From an uncultured Selenomonadaceae bacterium (GTDB lineage Bacteria; Bacillota; Negativicutes; Selenomonadales; Selenomonadaceae), in NCBI GenBank assembly GCA_905234195.1, contig CAJOFR010000009.1, positions 62,001 through 126,000 of the forward strand: a stretch of DNA of 64,000 nucleotides, given 5' to 3'. A program made the translations under genes and the position numbers. Positions 1 to 8,404 of the stretch are shown piece after piece; position 1 is the first letter of the stretch; each line of letters opens with the position of its first letter. The notes below the pieces were generated by a model. The model did no database searches and was not told the DNA's origin. It saw nothing but the letters and a program-made list of their open reading frames with translations.

Positions 1-1
1 C

Positions 2-739
2 GGCGCGCTCTCTTTCAAGGACGGAAGGTTTTGCGCCGTCGACGTGACTGCCCGCAAAAAAGAATGGTTGCAAGAAATCGTACAGCTTTTTAAATTTCAA
101 AATCAAAGCAACAAAACCGAAGTCGATACCGCCGCGCAGGAAAGGCAGAAGAAAAAAGCGGAAGAGTTGTGGAAAAATTTTCAGCCGCTGCCGAATCGTC
201 GCGGGTTTTTGCTCGTGAACCGCAACTACCCTTTGCCCGAAGACTACGCGCCCGAATCTTTGGTCGTGGTTTATTTTTTGAGACCGCATTTTCTGCAGAT
301 CTCTGAAGATTTTAAAATGAATCGCGTTGCTTACGAGGCGGCGAATGAAATGTTTATCGCGGCGGCGCAGGAAAATCTTTCGGGCTTTCTTCTGCTGTCG
401 GCTTTTCGCGGTCGAAAAGAGCAGGAAAAAATTTTCAAGAGTGCCGTTACAGGCTACGCGGCAATGCCCGGCACGAGTGAGCACGAAACGGGGCTGGCGA
501 TGGATATTTCCGCAGAGATCGGAGACGATACTTTTTTTGAGGACACGCCGCATTTTGATTGGCTTTTGAAAAATTCGTGGCGGTACGGTTTTATTTTGCG
601 CTACCCCGAAGGAAAAGAAAAATTCACCGGAGTTTTTTACGAGCCGAATCATTTTCGTTTTGTCGGACGCGCGGCGGCGAAAGAAATATTTGAGCGCGGG
701 CTTTCCTTCGAGGAATATTGCGCCGAAAAGGGCGATTAA
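2..739 (+). CDS. D-Ala-D-Ala carboxypeptidase, VanY/M15 family (5' end uncertain)
   Basis: Peptidoglycan DD- or LD-carboxypeptidase-like protein of the M15B (VanY) family. Counting from the GTG at 44, the metal-binding motif SEHETGLAMD lies at residues 145-154 (His147, Asp154), and the second motif EPNHFRF at 200-206 supplies the catalytic Glu/His pair. The frame stays open to the first bases of the window with no stop, and no convincing ribosome site precedes the GTG, so the true start is probably outside the window. No signal peptide is visible in the part seen. The stop is followed 7 bases later by the next start, suggesting a two-gene operon. Family assignment is firm; the substrate is inferred. 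Confidence 0.82.
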   Translation, partial: GALSFKDGRFCAVDVTARKKEWLQEIVQLFKFQNQSNKTEVDTAAQERQKKKAEELWKNFQPLPNRRGFLLVNRNYPLPEDYAPESLVVVYFLRPHFLQISEDFKMNRVAYEAANEMFIAAAQENLSGFLLLSAFRGRKEQEKIFKSAVTGYAAMPGTSEHETGLAMDISAEIGDDTFFEDTPHFDWLLKNSWRYGFILRYPEGKEKFTGVFYEPNHFRFVGRAAAKEIFERGLSFEEYCAEKGD

Positions 740-746
740 AATTTCT

Positions 747-1370
747 ATGAAACTTCCCCACTACGAAGATATTTTCAACACACCTTTTCAAAATCTAGTC
801 ATGGTCGCCGTAACTGCTGCTGTATATTTAATTTTCCTCCCGATTGATTTAATTGTCGGGAAATTTTTTTGGTGTTACAATCGCATAACCGAAAAGATCC
901 CCAAAAATGTGGAGTGGTGCATAATTTTGGGTTGCGGCTACATTGAAACGGGCATGATTAATTTGCGGTTGGATACCGCGCTGAAACTCCACGAAGAAAA
1001 TCCCGACGTCAAGTTTTTTATTTCCGGCACGGACGAGGGCGAAAATTATTCAGAGACGAGATATATGAAGAACTACCTCCGCGAAAGAGGACTCGACACC
1101 GATTTAATGCACTGCGACGGGCGCGGGTTTTCGACTATCGCCACTTTTTTGAACGCGAAAAATTTTGGGATAAGAAGGGCGGCGATTGTCACCAGCGATT
1201 TTCATTTAATCCGTTGCGTGATTTTTGCGCGCATGCTCGGAATAGACGCCTACGGTTATCCGACAAAACTCATCTTCAGAAGATACCGCTGGAGATATTG
1301 GTTACGAGATAAATTTTCTTTTTATTGGAACCTGCCAAAAATTTTCAAACTCATATCGTCTGACGCTTAG
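747..1370 (+). CDS. DUF218 (YdcF/SanA/ElyC-type) membrane protein
   Basis: Small envelope protein of the DUF218 superfamily. It has one hydrophobic segment near the N-terminus (about residues 15-38), then the DUF218 domain: IILGCG at the start, an Arg-containing helix (NLRLDTALKLH), FISGTDEGENYSETRYM, a ST.ATFLNAKNF segment and TSDFHLIR near the end. Family members are linked to cell-wall and envelope maintenance, but the biochemical role is unsettled. A longer frame from 660 overlaps the preceding gene, so I chose the ATG at 747, which begins MKLPHY just before the membrane segment. Its 3' end overlaps the convergent NHLM exporter gene by 20 bases (1351-1370). Confidence 0.8.
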   Translation: MKLPHYEDIFNTPFQNLVMVAVTAAVYLIFLPIDLIVGKFFWCYNRITEKIPKNVEWCIILGCGYIETGMINLRLDTALKLHEENPDVKFFISGTDEGENYSETRYMKNYLRERGLDTDLMHCDGRGFSTIATFLNAKNFGIRRAAIVTSDFHLIRCVIFARMLGIDAYGYPTKLIFRRYRWRYWLRDKFSFYWNLPKIFKLISSDA

Positions 1371-4029
1371 CGAGACCGGCAAAAAGCCCGCCCATTTTTA
1401 CAAGCTCCTCGTAAGTTCCGCTTTCAATAATGTGACCTTTGTCCAAAACGATAATTCGATCTGCGTTGCGAATCGTGGAAAGTCGATGAGCTACAACAAT
1501 GCGCGTGGCTTTCATTTTTTCCAGGCTCCTCGTCACAATTGCCTGCGTGTGGTTATCCAGCGCGCTGGTTGCCTCGTCGAAAATAATTATCGCAGGATTC
1601 AGCGCGATAGCCTTCGCGATAAGTATCCTTTGTCTTTGTCCGCCGGAAATATTCGTACTGCCTTCGCTGACAATGGTTTGCATACCCATAGGCATTTGGC
1701 GGATGTCGTCGGCAATTCCGGCACTCTCCGCCGCCCGCCAAGCATCCTCCAACGTCAAATTATTATCGCCCGCAATGTTCGTGAAGATTGTCCCGGGCAT
1801 CAGCTGACCATTTTGCAAGACAACTCCCATTTGCGCACGAACAGACGCCAAATCCAATTCGGATAAATCTTGCTCGTCGTAATAAATTTCTCCGCTTTTC
1901 GGCGTCTCGAATCCCAAAAGCAAGCGCAGGAGGGTTGACTTGCCGCAGCCGCTTTTCCCGACGATAGCAACATTTTCGCCCGCGTTTATTTTGAAACTCA
2001 TATTGTCGACGACGTTGGGCGCGTCCTCCTCGTAAGAGAAAACAAGCTGCCGAACTTCAATAGCTCCGCTGAAAACATCCGCCTCCAATTTTTCGGCAGT
2101 GCTTTCAGTTTCCGTCTCGATAAAAGGTTTCAGATTGTCAATGGAAGGTTTCCAGAAGATTATCTCTTCAAAGGCGGGAATGATATTGTTCATCGCCAAA
2201 TTAAAAGCAACGTAGGCAGTCTGAAAGGCAATGAACGTGGCGTAGGTAAAATCAGAGTTGTTCGCGAGCACTTCTTGAAAGACGACGACGTAGAGAATCA
2301 GCGAAGCAAAAATCGGCTGAATCGAATTTAAAATCGTGTTGTAATTTTGCAACCAGCGTACTTTATAATTCCAGTGCCATTCTTCCTTAAACTTATTTCC
2401 CCAGAGGGCGTAGGCTTGTTCTTCCGAGCCGCGTATACGAAATTTCAGCAGACCGGAAATAATTTGCTGGAAGACGCCGGCAGTTGCGTTGCGCGCAGAA
2501 ATCATGATGCGTTGAGAAATTATCAGCTTGCGGAAAATTACAAAACTCAAGACGCCGTAAACCAACCATATCGCCAAAGAAACAGCGGTGAGTTCGACGC
2601 TGTAAAAGCACATCAAAATAATATTCCAGAACGCGAAAAGAGAATCCAGCAGGATAGCAACTTGCCCGCCCTCGAAAATTGATTCGATAATGTCGCGAAT
2701 ATCGCGCAGGCGGCTGGCTAAATCGCCGACCAAATATTTTCGGAAAAAACTCGTCGGCAAATTTAAAATCCTTCCGAAAATCGCCGACTCCGCAGAAGTA
2801 TCCAATTGCACCGATAATCTTAGAATTGCTATTGTTCGCACAGCGATAAACGAAGTCGTGGCGAATCCCGCAACCAGCGCAACTTGTGTGATTGTCGCCA
2901 TGCCTTCCCTGTCTAAAATCGGGATTATGTCGCTGAAAAGTGTTTCGGTTATTATTGGCGTGACGAGCGAAGTCAGACCGATAAAGATGCTCACGAAAAA
3001 AATTGTCCGCCAATCCATTTGCCAACAGTGCTTGAAAAGGAAGATTAAAAAATTTTTGAGAGTCAATTTATCTTTTGGCAAGCCCGCGTAAAAAAGAAAA
3101 GCTGTCCCGTCAATCTGCGCGGCAACTTCGTCATCGATAACGACGCCGTCGGGATTGTTCACCGTCGCCATAATGTAACGGTCGTGCTTTTGCGGAAGAA
3201 ACATTGCAACTTCGCGGCTCTTCCCGTAAAAACCCATGATAACCCCGCAGTCCGAGCGGTGCCAATTTTTTTCCAGCTCGATGCGGCGAATATACATCCC
3301 GTTTTTTTGAACAAGCCGACGAATCACGCCGAACTGCCCAAGTTTTTTTATTATGCGATCCGGAATCGAAAAATTATTTCCAATTTCCATTTTCAGAGCC
3401 TTAGCCGCGCGCTGCACAACAAAAATCCCCACGTCGAGCACGGGATTATTAGAAGTAGTACTAATTTCAGCATGGGCGTTTTCGTTGACGAGAGCTGCAA
3501 GAGTTTTTTCGACGAGACGCTTTTTTTGATTTTCGCGATATTCAATTTTCGTGGCAAGTTTTTTATCTTCGACTTTAAAGTGCGCGCCGAGCGCGGTAGA
3601 CAAAATACTTTCGTTATCGATAAATTTTTCTATCAAAGCGTCGCGGTCTTCGGAGCCGTCCAAAAAAGAACCGTCCAGCCAACTCAAAGGAGTTTCGTCG
3701 CCGTAATTCGCCATGAGTTTGAAAAAAGGCAAATTAACAGCTCCCGCGAACCAAATTTTTGCCAGCGAAATAAATTCTTCTTCGGGACAATCCGAAAAAG
3801 ACACGAGTTCAAATTCTAAATCTTCGGAGGCGTAAATCATCACGTCGACTATTTCAAATTCGTCAAGCGAAGGAAAAGCCGCCTCCCCCGCTGAAATTTC
3901 CATCATAAAAATTTGGCGGAAGGAACTTTTTTCTCGCGTGATAATATTGACGTCCGCTTTGCCGGAAATTATTTTTGCGAAGGCATTTTCGTCAGACAAA
4001 ATGAAACGTTGTCCCGCAGCGAGATGCAA
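1351..4029 (-). CDS. NHLM-type ABC exporter, second subunit (ATP-binding/permease without peptidase)
   Basis: ABC exporter half of the NHLM bacteriocin export family (NHLM_micro_ABC2 type). About 350 N-terminal residues resemble the cyclic-nucleotide-binding-like regulatory region of that family; a six-helix permease and an ATPase follow. ATPase motifs are intact: Walker A GKSGCGKST, signature ISGGQRQR, Walker B IIIFDEATSALD and the H-loop in VAHRLST. A longer frame begins at 4086, but AAAGGAGG lies just 5' of a TTG at 4029 and directly after the stop of the upstream transporter, so TTG is the preferred start (892 aa). It is the last gene of the lipid A/export operon. Presumably it pairs with the C39-like transporter; cargo is unknown. 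Confidence 0.82.
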   Translation of the reverse strand: MHLAAGQRFILSDENAFAKIISGKADVNIITREKSSFRQIFMMEISAGEAAFPSLDEFEIVDVMIYASEDLEFELVSFSDCPEEEFISLAKIWFAGAVNLPFFKLMANYGDETPLSWLDGSFLDGSEDRDALIEKFIDNESILSTALGAHFKVEDKKLATKIEYRENQKKRLVEKTLAALVNENAHAEISTTSNNPVLDVGIFVVQRAAKALKMEIGNNFSIPDRIIKKLGQFGVIRRLVQKNGMYIRRIELEKNWHRSDCGVIMGFYGKSREVAMFLPQKHDRYIMATVNNPDGVVIDDEVAAQIDGTAFLFYAGLPKDKLTLKNFLIFLFKHCWQMDWRTIFFVSIFIGLTSLVTPIITETLFSDIIPILDREGMATITQVALVAGFATTSFIAVRTIAILRLSVQLDTSAESAIFGRILNLPTSFFRKYLVGDLASRLRDIRDIIESIFEGGQVAILLDSLFAFWNIILMCFYSVELTAVSLAIWLVYGVLSFVIFRKLIISQRIMISARNATAGVFQQIISGLLKFRIRGSEEQAYALWGNKFKEEWHWNYKVRWLQNYNTILNSIQPIFASLILYVVVFQEVLANNSDFTYATFIAFQTAYVAFNLAMNNIIPAFEEIIFWKPSIDNLKPFIETETESTAEKLEADVFSGAIEVRQLVFSYEEDAPNVVDNMSFKINAGENVAIVGKSGCGKSTLLRLLLGFETPKSGEIYYDEQDLSELDLASVRAQMGVVLQNGQLMPGTIFTNIAGDNNLTLEDAWRAAESAGIADDIRQMPMGMQTIVSEGSTNISGGQRQRILIAKAIALNPAIIIFDEATSALDNHTQAIVTRSLEKMKATRIVVAHRLSTIRNADRIIVLDKGHIIESGTYEELVKMGGLFAGLAKRQTI

Positions 4030-4045
4030 TTTTTTTCCTCCTTTC

Positions 4046-6259
4046 TTAATCGACGACATTTGCGCTTTCGCGTTCAGCGTCCTCAATCAGCCGACGATAT
4101 GCGCCGTCATTTTTAATCATGTCGCGGTGAGTGCCGCGCTCCACGACTTTTCCGCGATTCAAAACTATAATTTCGTCCGCGTCGCGAATGGTAGAAAGTC
4201 TGTGCGCGATAATTATGCACGTGCAACCGCGCCGGCGAATATTTTCAAGGCATTTTTGTTCGGTGAGAGGATCGAGCGCGCTGGTCGCCTCGTCCAATAT
4301 CAAAATCGAAGGGTTGTTCGCCAAAGCGCGAGCAATCTCCAAACGCTGACGTTGCCCGCCGCTGAAATTTACGCCGCCTTCCGCAACCTCCGCTTCGTAG
4401 TTCCCGCTAAGTTTAATTATATCGTCGTGAATGCAAGCATCTTTCGCCGCACGAATGACGTCTTCCTTTGAAATGGAATTGTCGAAGAGAGAAATATTTT
4501 CGCGGACGGTGCCGGTTATCTGAAAAATATCCTGGTCAACCGAAGAAAGAGAATTGACGATAACCGCGCGGGAAATTTCGCGACGCTTGACGCCGTCGAA
4601 GAGAATTTCGCCGGACCATTCTTCATAAAGCCCTACGATAATTTTTGCCAGCGTCGATTTTCCGCTGCCGGAGACGCCGATTATCGCCACGCAATGCCCG
4701 GGTTCCAAATGCATGTTGAAATTTTCAATCAAGGGAGGGTCAAGCGGATTGTAGCCGAAGCTGATATTTTTCAAGGTGACTTCGCCGGAAAGACGAAAGC
4801 CCGAAAATTTAATGTCCTGCTTTTCCGGATAATTCAAATCGTCGACGGGATAGCGTAGGACGTCGTCAAGGTTGCGCATTCTCATTTCGGTATAACGGAG
4901 CGTGGAATTAAACAGCAATAATTTTTGCAACGGCTCTTGACATTTTGCGAGGAGGTTTGTGAAAGCGACGTATATGCCCGCCGTCATGACGCCTTCCATT
5001 ATCGAAAAGCCGCCGACCGTCATAATCAGCGCGCCGGTTATGCTGGTGAGGAGTTGCGGCAAAAATTTTACCTTAGCCGTGAAAAATTGTTTCTCCTGCG
5101 AGGCGGAAGTTATTGAGGCGTGATAGCCCGCCCACTGCGCGAATAAATCCATCTCTGTGCCGTTCGCCTTGACGCTTTCTATTGTCGACAGCCCGTTCAT
5201 TATCACGCCGAAAGATCTCCCCTTGTCCTTTTGGATTCTCATTTCAAAATCCGTGAGCCGTTGCCGCAAATACATAATCAGCCCGATATTGACGAAACTT
5301 GCTAAAAGCCCGATAATCGTCATCGAAATGCTGTATTGCAGGAGCAAGAGCAAATAAAAAATCGCTATGAAAACGTCAAGGGAGGCGGGCGCGGCGAACC
5401 CCGACAAAACTCTTGCGTTTATCTCGTTGAATTGTATTCGCGCGGCAATGTCCGCCGAATATCTCTGTTGAAAAAATGCGAGCGGCAATTTTAAAACGTG
5501 CCAAAAAAATTTATTCGAGTCGGCGAGCGTCAATTTTTTCTGCCAGTTCGTGAGAATAGCCGCCCGCACCCAATTCATTATCGCCGTCAGCGCGAAGGCG
5601 ATCAGCATTGCGACGAATAAATTTCCCGCCCAGTCGACGTGCTTTAGTGTTAAAATCTCGTCGAGAAAAATTTGTTGGAAGACCGGCAACGCAAGCCCGG
5701 GCAAAATCATGCATAGACCGAGCAAAAAAATAAAAATCATCGCGTTTTTGTCTTCGATTAATTTTGCGACAACCGCGCTCCCGACGTCGTAAGGCTGTCC
5801 CATTTTTTGAAAGTCCGCCGAAGGTTTCAGCGCAATAAATTTTTCGTCGTAAGAGTCTTTAAATTTTTCGAGGGAAATAAATTCTTGTCCTCTTTCCGGA
5901 TTATTTATGCGCACTTCATTTTCGGAGAAGTCTTCCACGACAACAAAGCGGCTGTTTTTAAAAGCGGCAATGAGCGGAAAATTTTGCCCCTTGAGATTTT
6001 CGACATTGCCTTCGTGAATTTCAGCGGAGCACTTGTATTTTTGAGCCGCCTTGAGAATATTTTCTATCTTGCTGCCGTCGCGACTTATCCCGCATTCTTG
6101 ACGAAGTTTTTCAAGAGGCACCCAACACCCGTAAAAAGCGAGCACCATTGCCAAAGCCGCCGCGCCGCTTTCCATAATTTCCGCCTGCAAAATCGTGGGC
6201 ACTTCGACATAATTCCCACGAGAAAATATTCTGCTGATTATCATCCGGAATTTTGCCAT
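4046..6259 (-). CDS. NHLM-type ABC exporter with inactive C39-like peptidase domain
   Basis: Peptidase-containing ABC transporter architecture of the NHLM system (NHLM_micro_ABC1 type), 737 aa: C39-like domain (1-140), six-helix permease (about 170-460), ATPase (about 500-730) with GVSGSGKST, FSGGQRQR and ILILDEATSALD. In active C39 peptidases the Cys sits in an ECG motif; here it is ESG (Ser31). The catalytic His of HFVVV is Arg104 (RFVVV) and the Asp of DPxxG is Asn120 (NPERG); only Gln25 is kept. The domain is therefore predicted to bind but not cleave cargo, as the C39-like domain of HlyB does. AAGGAGC precedes the ATG, 4 bases after the upstream stop. Confidence 0.85.
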   Translation of the reverse strand: MAKFRMIISRIFSRGNYVEVPTILQAEIMESGAAALAMVLAFYGCWVPLEKLRQECGISRDGSKIENILKAAQKYKCSAEIHEGNVENLKGQNFPLIAAFKNSRFVVVEDFSENEVRINNPERGQEFISLEKFKDSYDEKFIALKPSADFQKMGQPYDVGSAVVAKLIEDKNAMIFIFLLGLCMILPGLALPVFQQIFLDEILTLKHVDWAGNLFVAMLIAFALTAIMNWVRAAILTNWQKKLTLADSNKFFWHVLKLPLAFFQQRYSADIAARIQFNEINARVLSGFAAPASLDVFIAIFYLLLLLQYSISMTIIGLLASFVNIGLIMYLRQRLTDFEMRIQKDKGRSFGVIMNGLSTIESVKANGTEMDLFAQWAGYHASITSASQEKQFFTAKVKFLPQLLTSITGALIMTVGGFSIMEGVMTAGIYVAFTNLLAKCQEPLQKLLLFNSTLRYTEMRMRNLDDVLRYPVDDLNYPEKQDIKFSGFRLSGEVTLKNISFGYNPLDPPLIENFNMHLEPGHCVAIIGVSGSGKSTLAKIIVGLYEEWSGEILFDGVKRREISRAVIVNSLSSVDQDIFQITGTVRENISLFDNSISKEDVIRAAKDACIHDDIIKLSGNYEAEVAEGGVNFSGGQRQRLEIARALANNPSILILDEATSALDPLTEQKCLENIRRRGCTCIIIAHRLSTIRDADEIIVLNRGKVVERGTHRDMIKNDGAYRRLIEDAERESANVVD

Positions 6260-6263
6260 CGCC

Positions 6264-7199
6264 TTAATTGCTCCTTAACCACTGACTAAATTTGTAGAAA
6301 ACTTTTTCAATCGGCGGTCGTCTGTCAATAACAATAAACCCCGTGCAAAAAGTTCCGGGCGTGACTTTTTTATTTCTACCCAAGTTTGAAGTCCAAAGAT
6401 AGCCCGAATCAGAATCAGGGTCTTCGACAAGCTCGAAACTCACTTCAATCGAGGCACCTTTATTTTTGTTCATTATGTACTGCGCAAGTTGCGGGTTGCC
6501 TGTTTCCATTGACATTTTCTCTATAGTTGAAGGATAAACCGTTACTTCCTTGACGACTGCTACAAGATTTCCCGTCTGCGATGTATCCACGCCGTTAGGT
6601 GCAAGCTGAATGGACATATCTTTTTCAACGCGCTTTCCATTTTCCAGAGGAATATAAAAAACTCCGCTCAAATCGTCGCGCCCCTGTGTTATGCGAATCG
6701 TGCAAATTGTATCGCCCTTAGAAATTAAACTGCCTTCCTTGATATATATTTCGTCAACAATTCCGTCGTAATCGCTGTAAATGTTATCCTCCAGGACTTG
6801 ATGATAATTTTTGGCGTCGTAGGAATAACGCTTTCTTGTAAAGTCAGCACTATTTTCCGCCGTGTTCATGTCGTATTGAGATACGCGCACGTCGGCTTCC
6901 TCTATGTTATCCAGAGTGGCGATAAGATCCCACTTGTGTATAGTGTCGCCTTTTCTGACGTGGACTTTACTAATTTTGCCTTCCGCCATGTGAGATACTT
7001 TGCCGATACCCGCCGAATCCAAAATCAATCCGTAGCCTTCCACCCTTTCAGTGAAGGAGCCCAAAACAGTCCAGGCGATAATTGCAAGGCACAAAACCCC
7101 AATCGCAATTAACCCAATCCAATTAATCGGATCCGTCACGCGAATCATCGTATCGATTTTTTCGGGGGAGCGCAGTTCGTTTTCGCTGTCAATGTTCAA
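6264..7199 (-). CDS. NHLM-type secretion protein (HlyD-like membrane fusion protein)
   Basis: Periplasmic adaptor of the NHLM export family, 311 aa. The N-terminus has the family's SPEKIDTMIRVTDP stretch, then a membrane segment (about residues 27-47), a biotinyl-lipoyl-like half (GKISKVHVRKGD), a very short helical hairpin, a second lipoyl half (YDGIVDEIYIKEGSLISKGD) and a beta-barrel region. The short hairpin is typical of this family and differs from the long coiled coil of HlyD. The start overlaps the previous gene's stop by 4 bases (ATGA). It probably bridges the ABC exporter pair towards the cell surface; no outer-membrane channel gene is in view. Confidence 0.8.
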   Translation of the reverse strand: MNIDSENELRSPEKIDTMIRVTDPINWIGLIAIGVLCLAIIAWTVLGSFTERVEGYGLILDSAGIGKVSHMAEGKISKVHVRKGDTIHKWDLIATLDNIEEADVRVSQYDMNTAENSADFTRKRYSYDAKNYHQVLEDNIYSDYDGIVDEIYIKEGSLISKGDTICTIRITQGRDDLSGVFYIPLENGKRVEKDMSIQLAPNGVDTSQTGNLVAVVKEVTVYPSTIEKMSMETGNPQLAQYIMNKNKGASIEVSFELVEDPDSDSGYLWTSNLGRNKKVTPGTFCTGFIVIDRRPPIEKVFYKFSQWLRSN

Positions 7200-8380
7200 G
7201 ATTTTTCAGCCCCTTCCAATTCGATTGTAGCTTTCATTCCGTTTTCTAATCCCTTAGTGCCCGAAGTTATGACTATGTCTCCGGCTTTAAGTCCCTTTAA
7301 AATTTCCGTGTATTTGCCGTCCGAAAAACCTACCTCAACTTTTCGACGGCTTATTGTCCTGTCGTCATTGTAGACGAAAACCGAAATTGATTCTCCCAAA
7401 ATTAATGCGCGTGTCGGAATGGAAAGACAACGGTGCGGATTTTGCGAACGTAGCACGGTATCGCCGAAGGTATGTGGCGTTAAAAAGTTTTTGTCGTTGT
7501 CAATGCGGAAGAAAATATCTCTGACCCATGCCGATTCAGAAAGTGGAGGGAAAATTTCTATAACCGTCGCCATTATTTTTTCGTGGCTCTCATTTTTCGT
7601 GGCATTGAAACCGAAATCGCCGGTATTGAAGGTGCGCAAATGTTCCAGAAAACCTTCGTCTATGTGGACGCTAAAATTTTGCCCTTCGCTTATTCGGCGG
7701 GCATCCCTGTCAGAAAACCTGAAGTCAAAATAAAGATAACGATAGTTGCCTATTCGCGCTAAAGGAGTATTTGCGGCAACGTACGTGCCGACTTGGTGAT
7801 ACAAAGTAAGGACATTGCCGTCTATGGGCGCGGTAACTTTTTGGTGCGAAGATTTTATGAGGAGGCGTTCAAGTTTTGTTTTCGTCATGTTCAAGTTTGC
7901 CTGCGCCGCCGAGTGAGCCGCCTTAGCCTCGTCGACGTCTTTTGCAGACGCCGCGTTATTTTCCAGCAAGAACTCGTAACGTTGAAGATTATTTTCCGCG
8001 CGGCTAAGTTCCGACTCCGCTTTAGCAATGTTACTTTTCGCCTCTTCGATTTCCAGCGGGAGATCTTCATTTTCCAAAACGAAAATCACGTCGCCTTTTC
8101 GGACACGAGAATTTTTTGGAGCGGGGTTGTCGACGATTCTGCCGTCGACGTGCGCAATAACGTCCGTAACGTCTTTTGAATAAATGTTAATCGTGTCCAA
8201 CCCTAGGGAGGGAAAGATGTTGCGCACTTCGGCTTTTTCGCCGCGCAGTTTTGAAACTCCGGTCGCTACTTTCTGTTCGATTTGGGATTCGTTGACTTTG
8301 TTGACGTAAGCCCCGTAGAGGACGAACGCCACAATAATCAGCATGACGAGGAGTAAGCCTGCAATAAAATATCTTCTCAT
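7196..8380 (-). CDS. HlyD/MacA-like periplasmic adaptor
   Basis: Membrane fusion protein, 394 aa. It has an N-terminal signal anchor (about residues 4-24), a lipoyl half (VDGRIVDNPAPKNSRVRKGD), a clear alpha-helical hairpin (about 115-180, LPLEIEEAKSNIAKAESEL onward), a second lipoyl half (VTAPIDGNVLTLYHQVGTYV), a beta-barrel, and a membrane-proximal domain ending LKAGDIVITSGTKGLENGM. This is the layout of RND/MacA adaptors. AAGGA lies 8 bases before the ATG. It sits 24 bases after msbA and overlaps the NHLM adaptor, giving the export cluster two different adaptors. It may also serve the upstream MsbA-like protein; that is inference. Confidence 0.82.
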   Translation of the reverse strand: MRRYFIAGLLLVMLIIVAFVLYGAYVNKVNESQIEQKVATGVSKLRGEKAEVRNIFPSLGLDTINIYSKDVTDVIAHVDGRIVDNPAPKNSRVRKGDVIFVLENEDLPLEIEEAKSNIAKAESELSRAENNLQRYEFLLENNAASAKDVDEAKAAHSAAQANLNMTKTKLERLLIKSSHQKVTAPIDGNVLTLYHQVGTYVAANTPLARIGNYRYLYFDFRFSDRDARRISEGQNFSVHIDEGFLEHLRTFNTGDFGFNATKNESHEKIMATVIEIFPPLSESAWVRDIFFRIDNDKNFLTPHTFGDTVLRSQNPHRCLSIPTRALILGESISVFVYNDDRTISRRKVEVGFSDGKYTEILKGLKAGDIVITSGTKGLENGMKATIELEGAEKS

Positions 8381-8404
8381 GGAGAAAGTCCTTCCGAAAA
8401 ATTT

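Noticed and set aside
660..746. Longer start for the DUF218 gene
   Set aside because: It overlaps 80 bases of the VanY-like gene and adds a basic tail with no ribosome site; the ATG at 747 fits the membrane segment.
2393..3025. Minus-strand 210-codon frame inside the NHLM exporter gene
   Set aside because: Out-of-frame reading of the permease region; no start signal.
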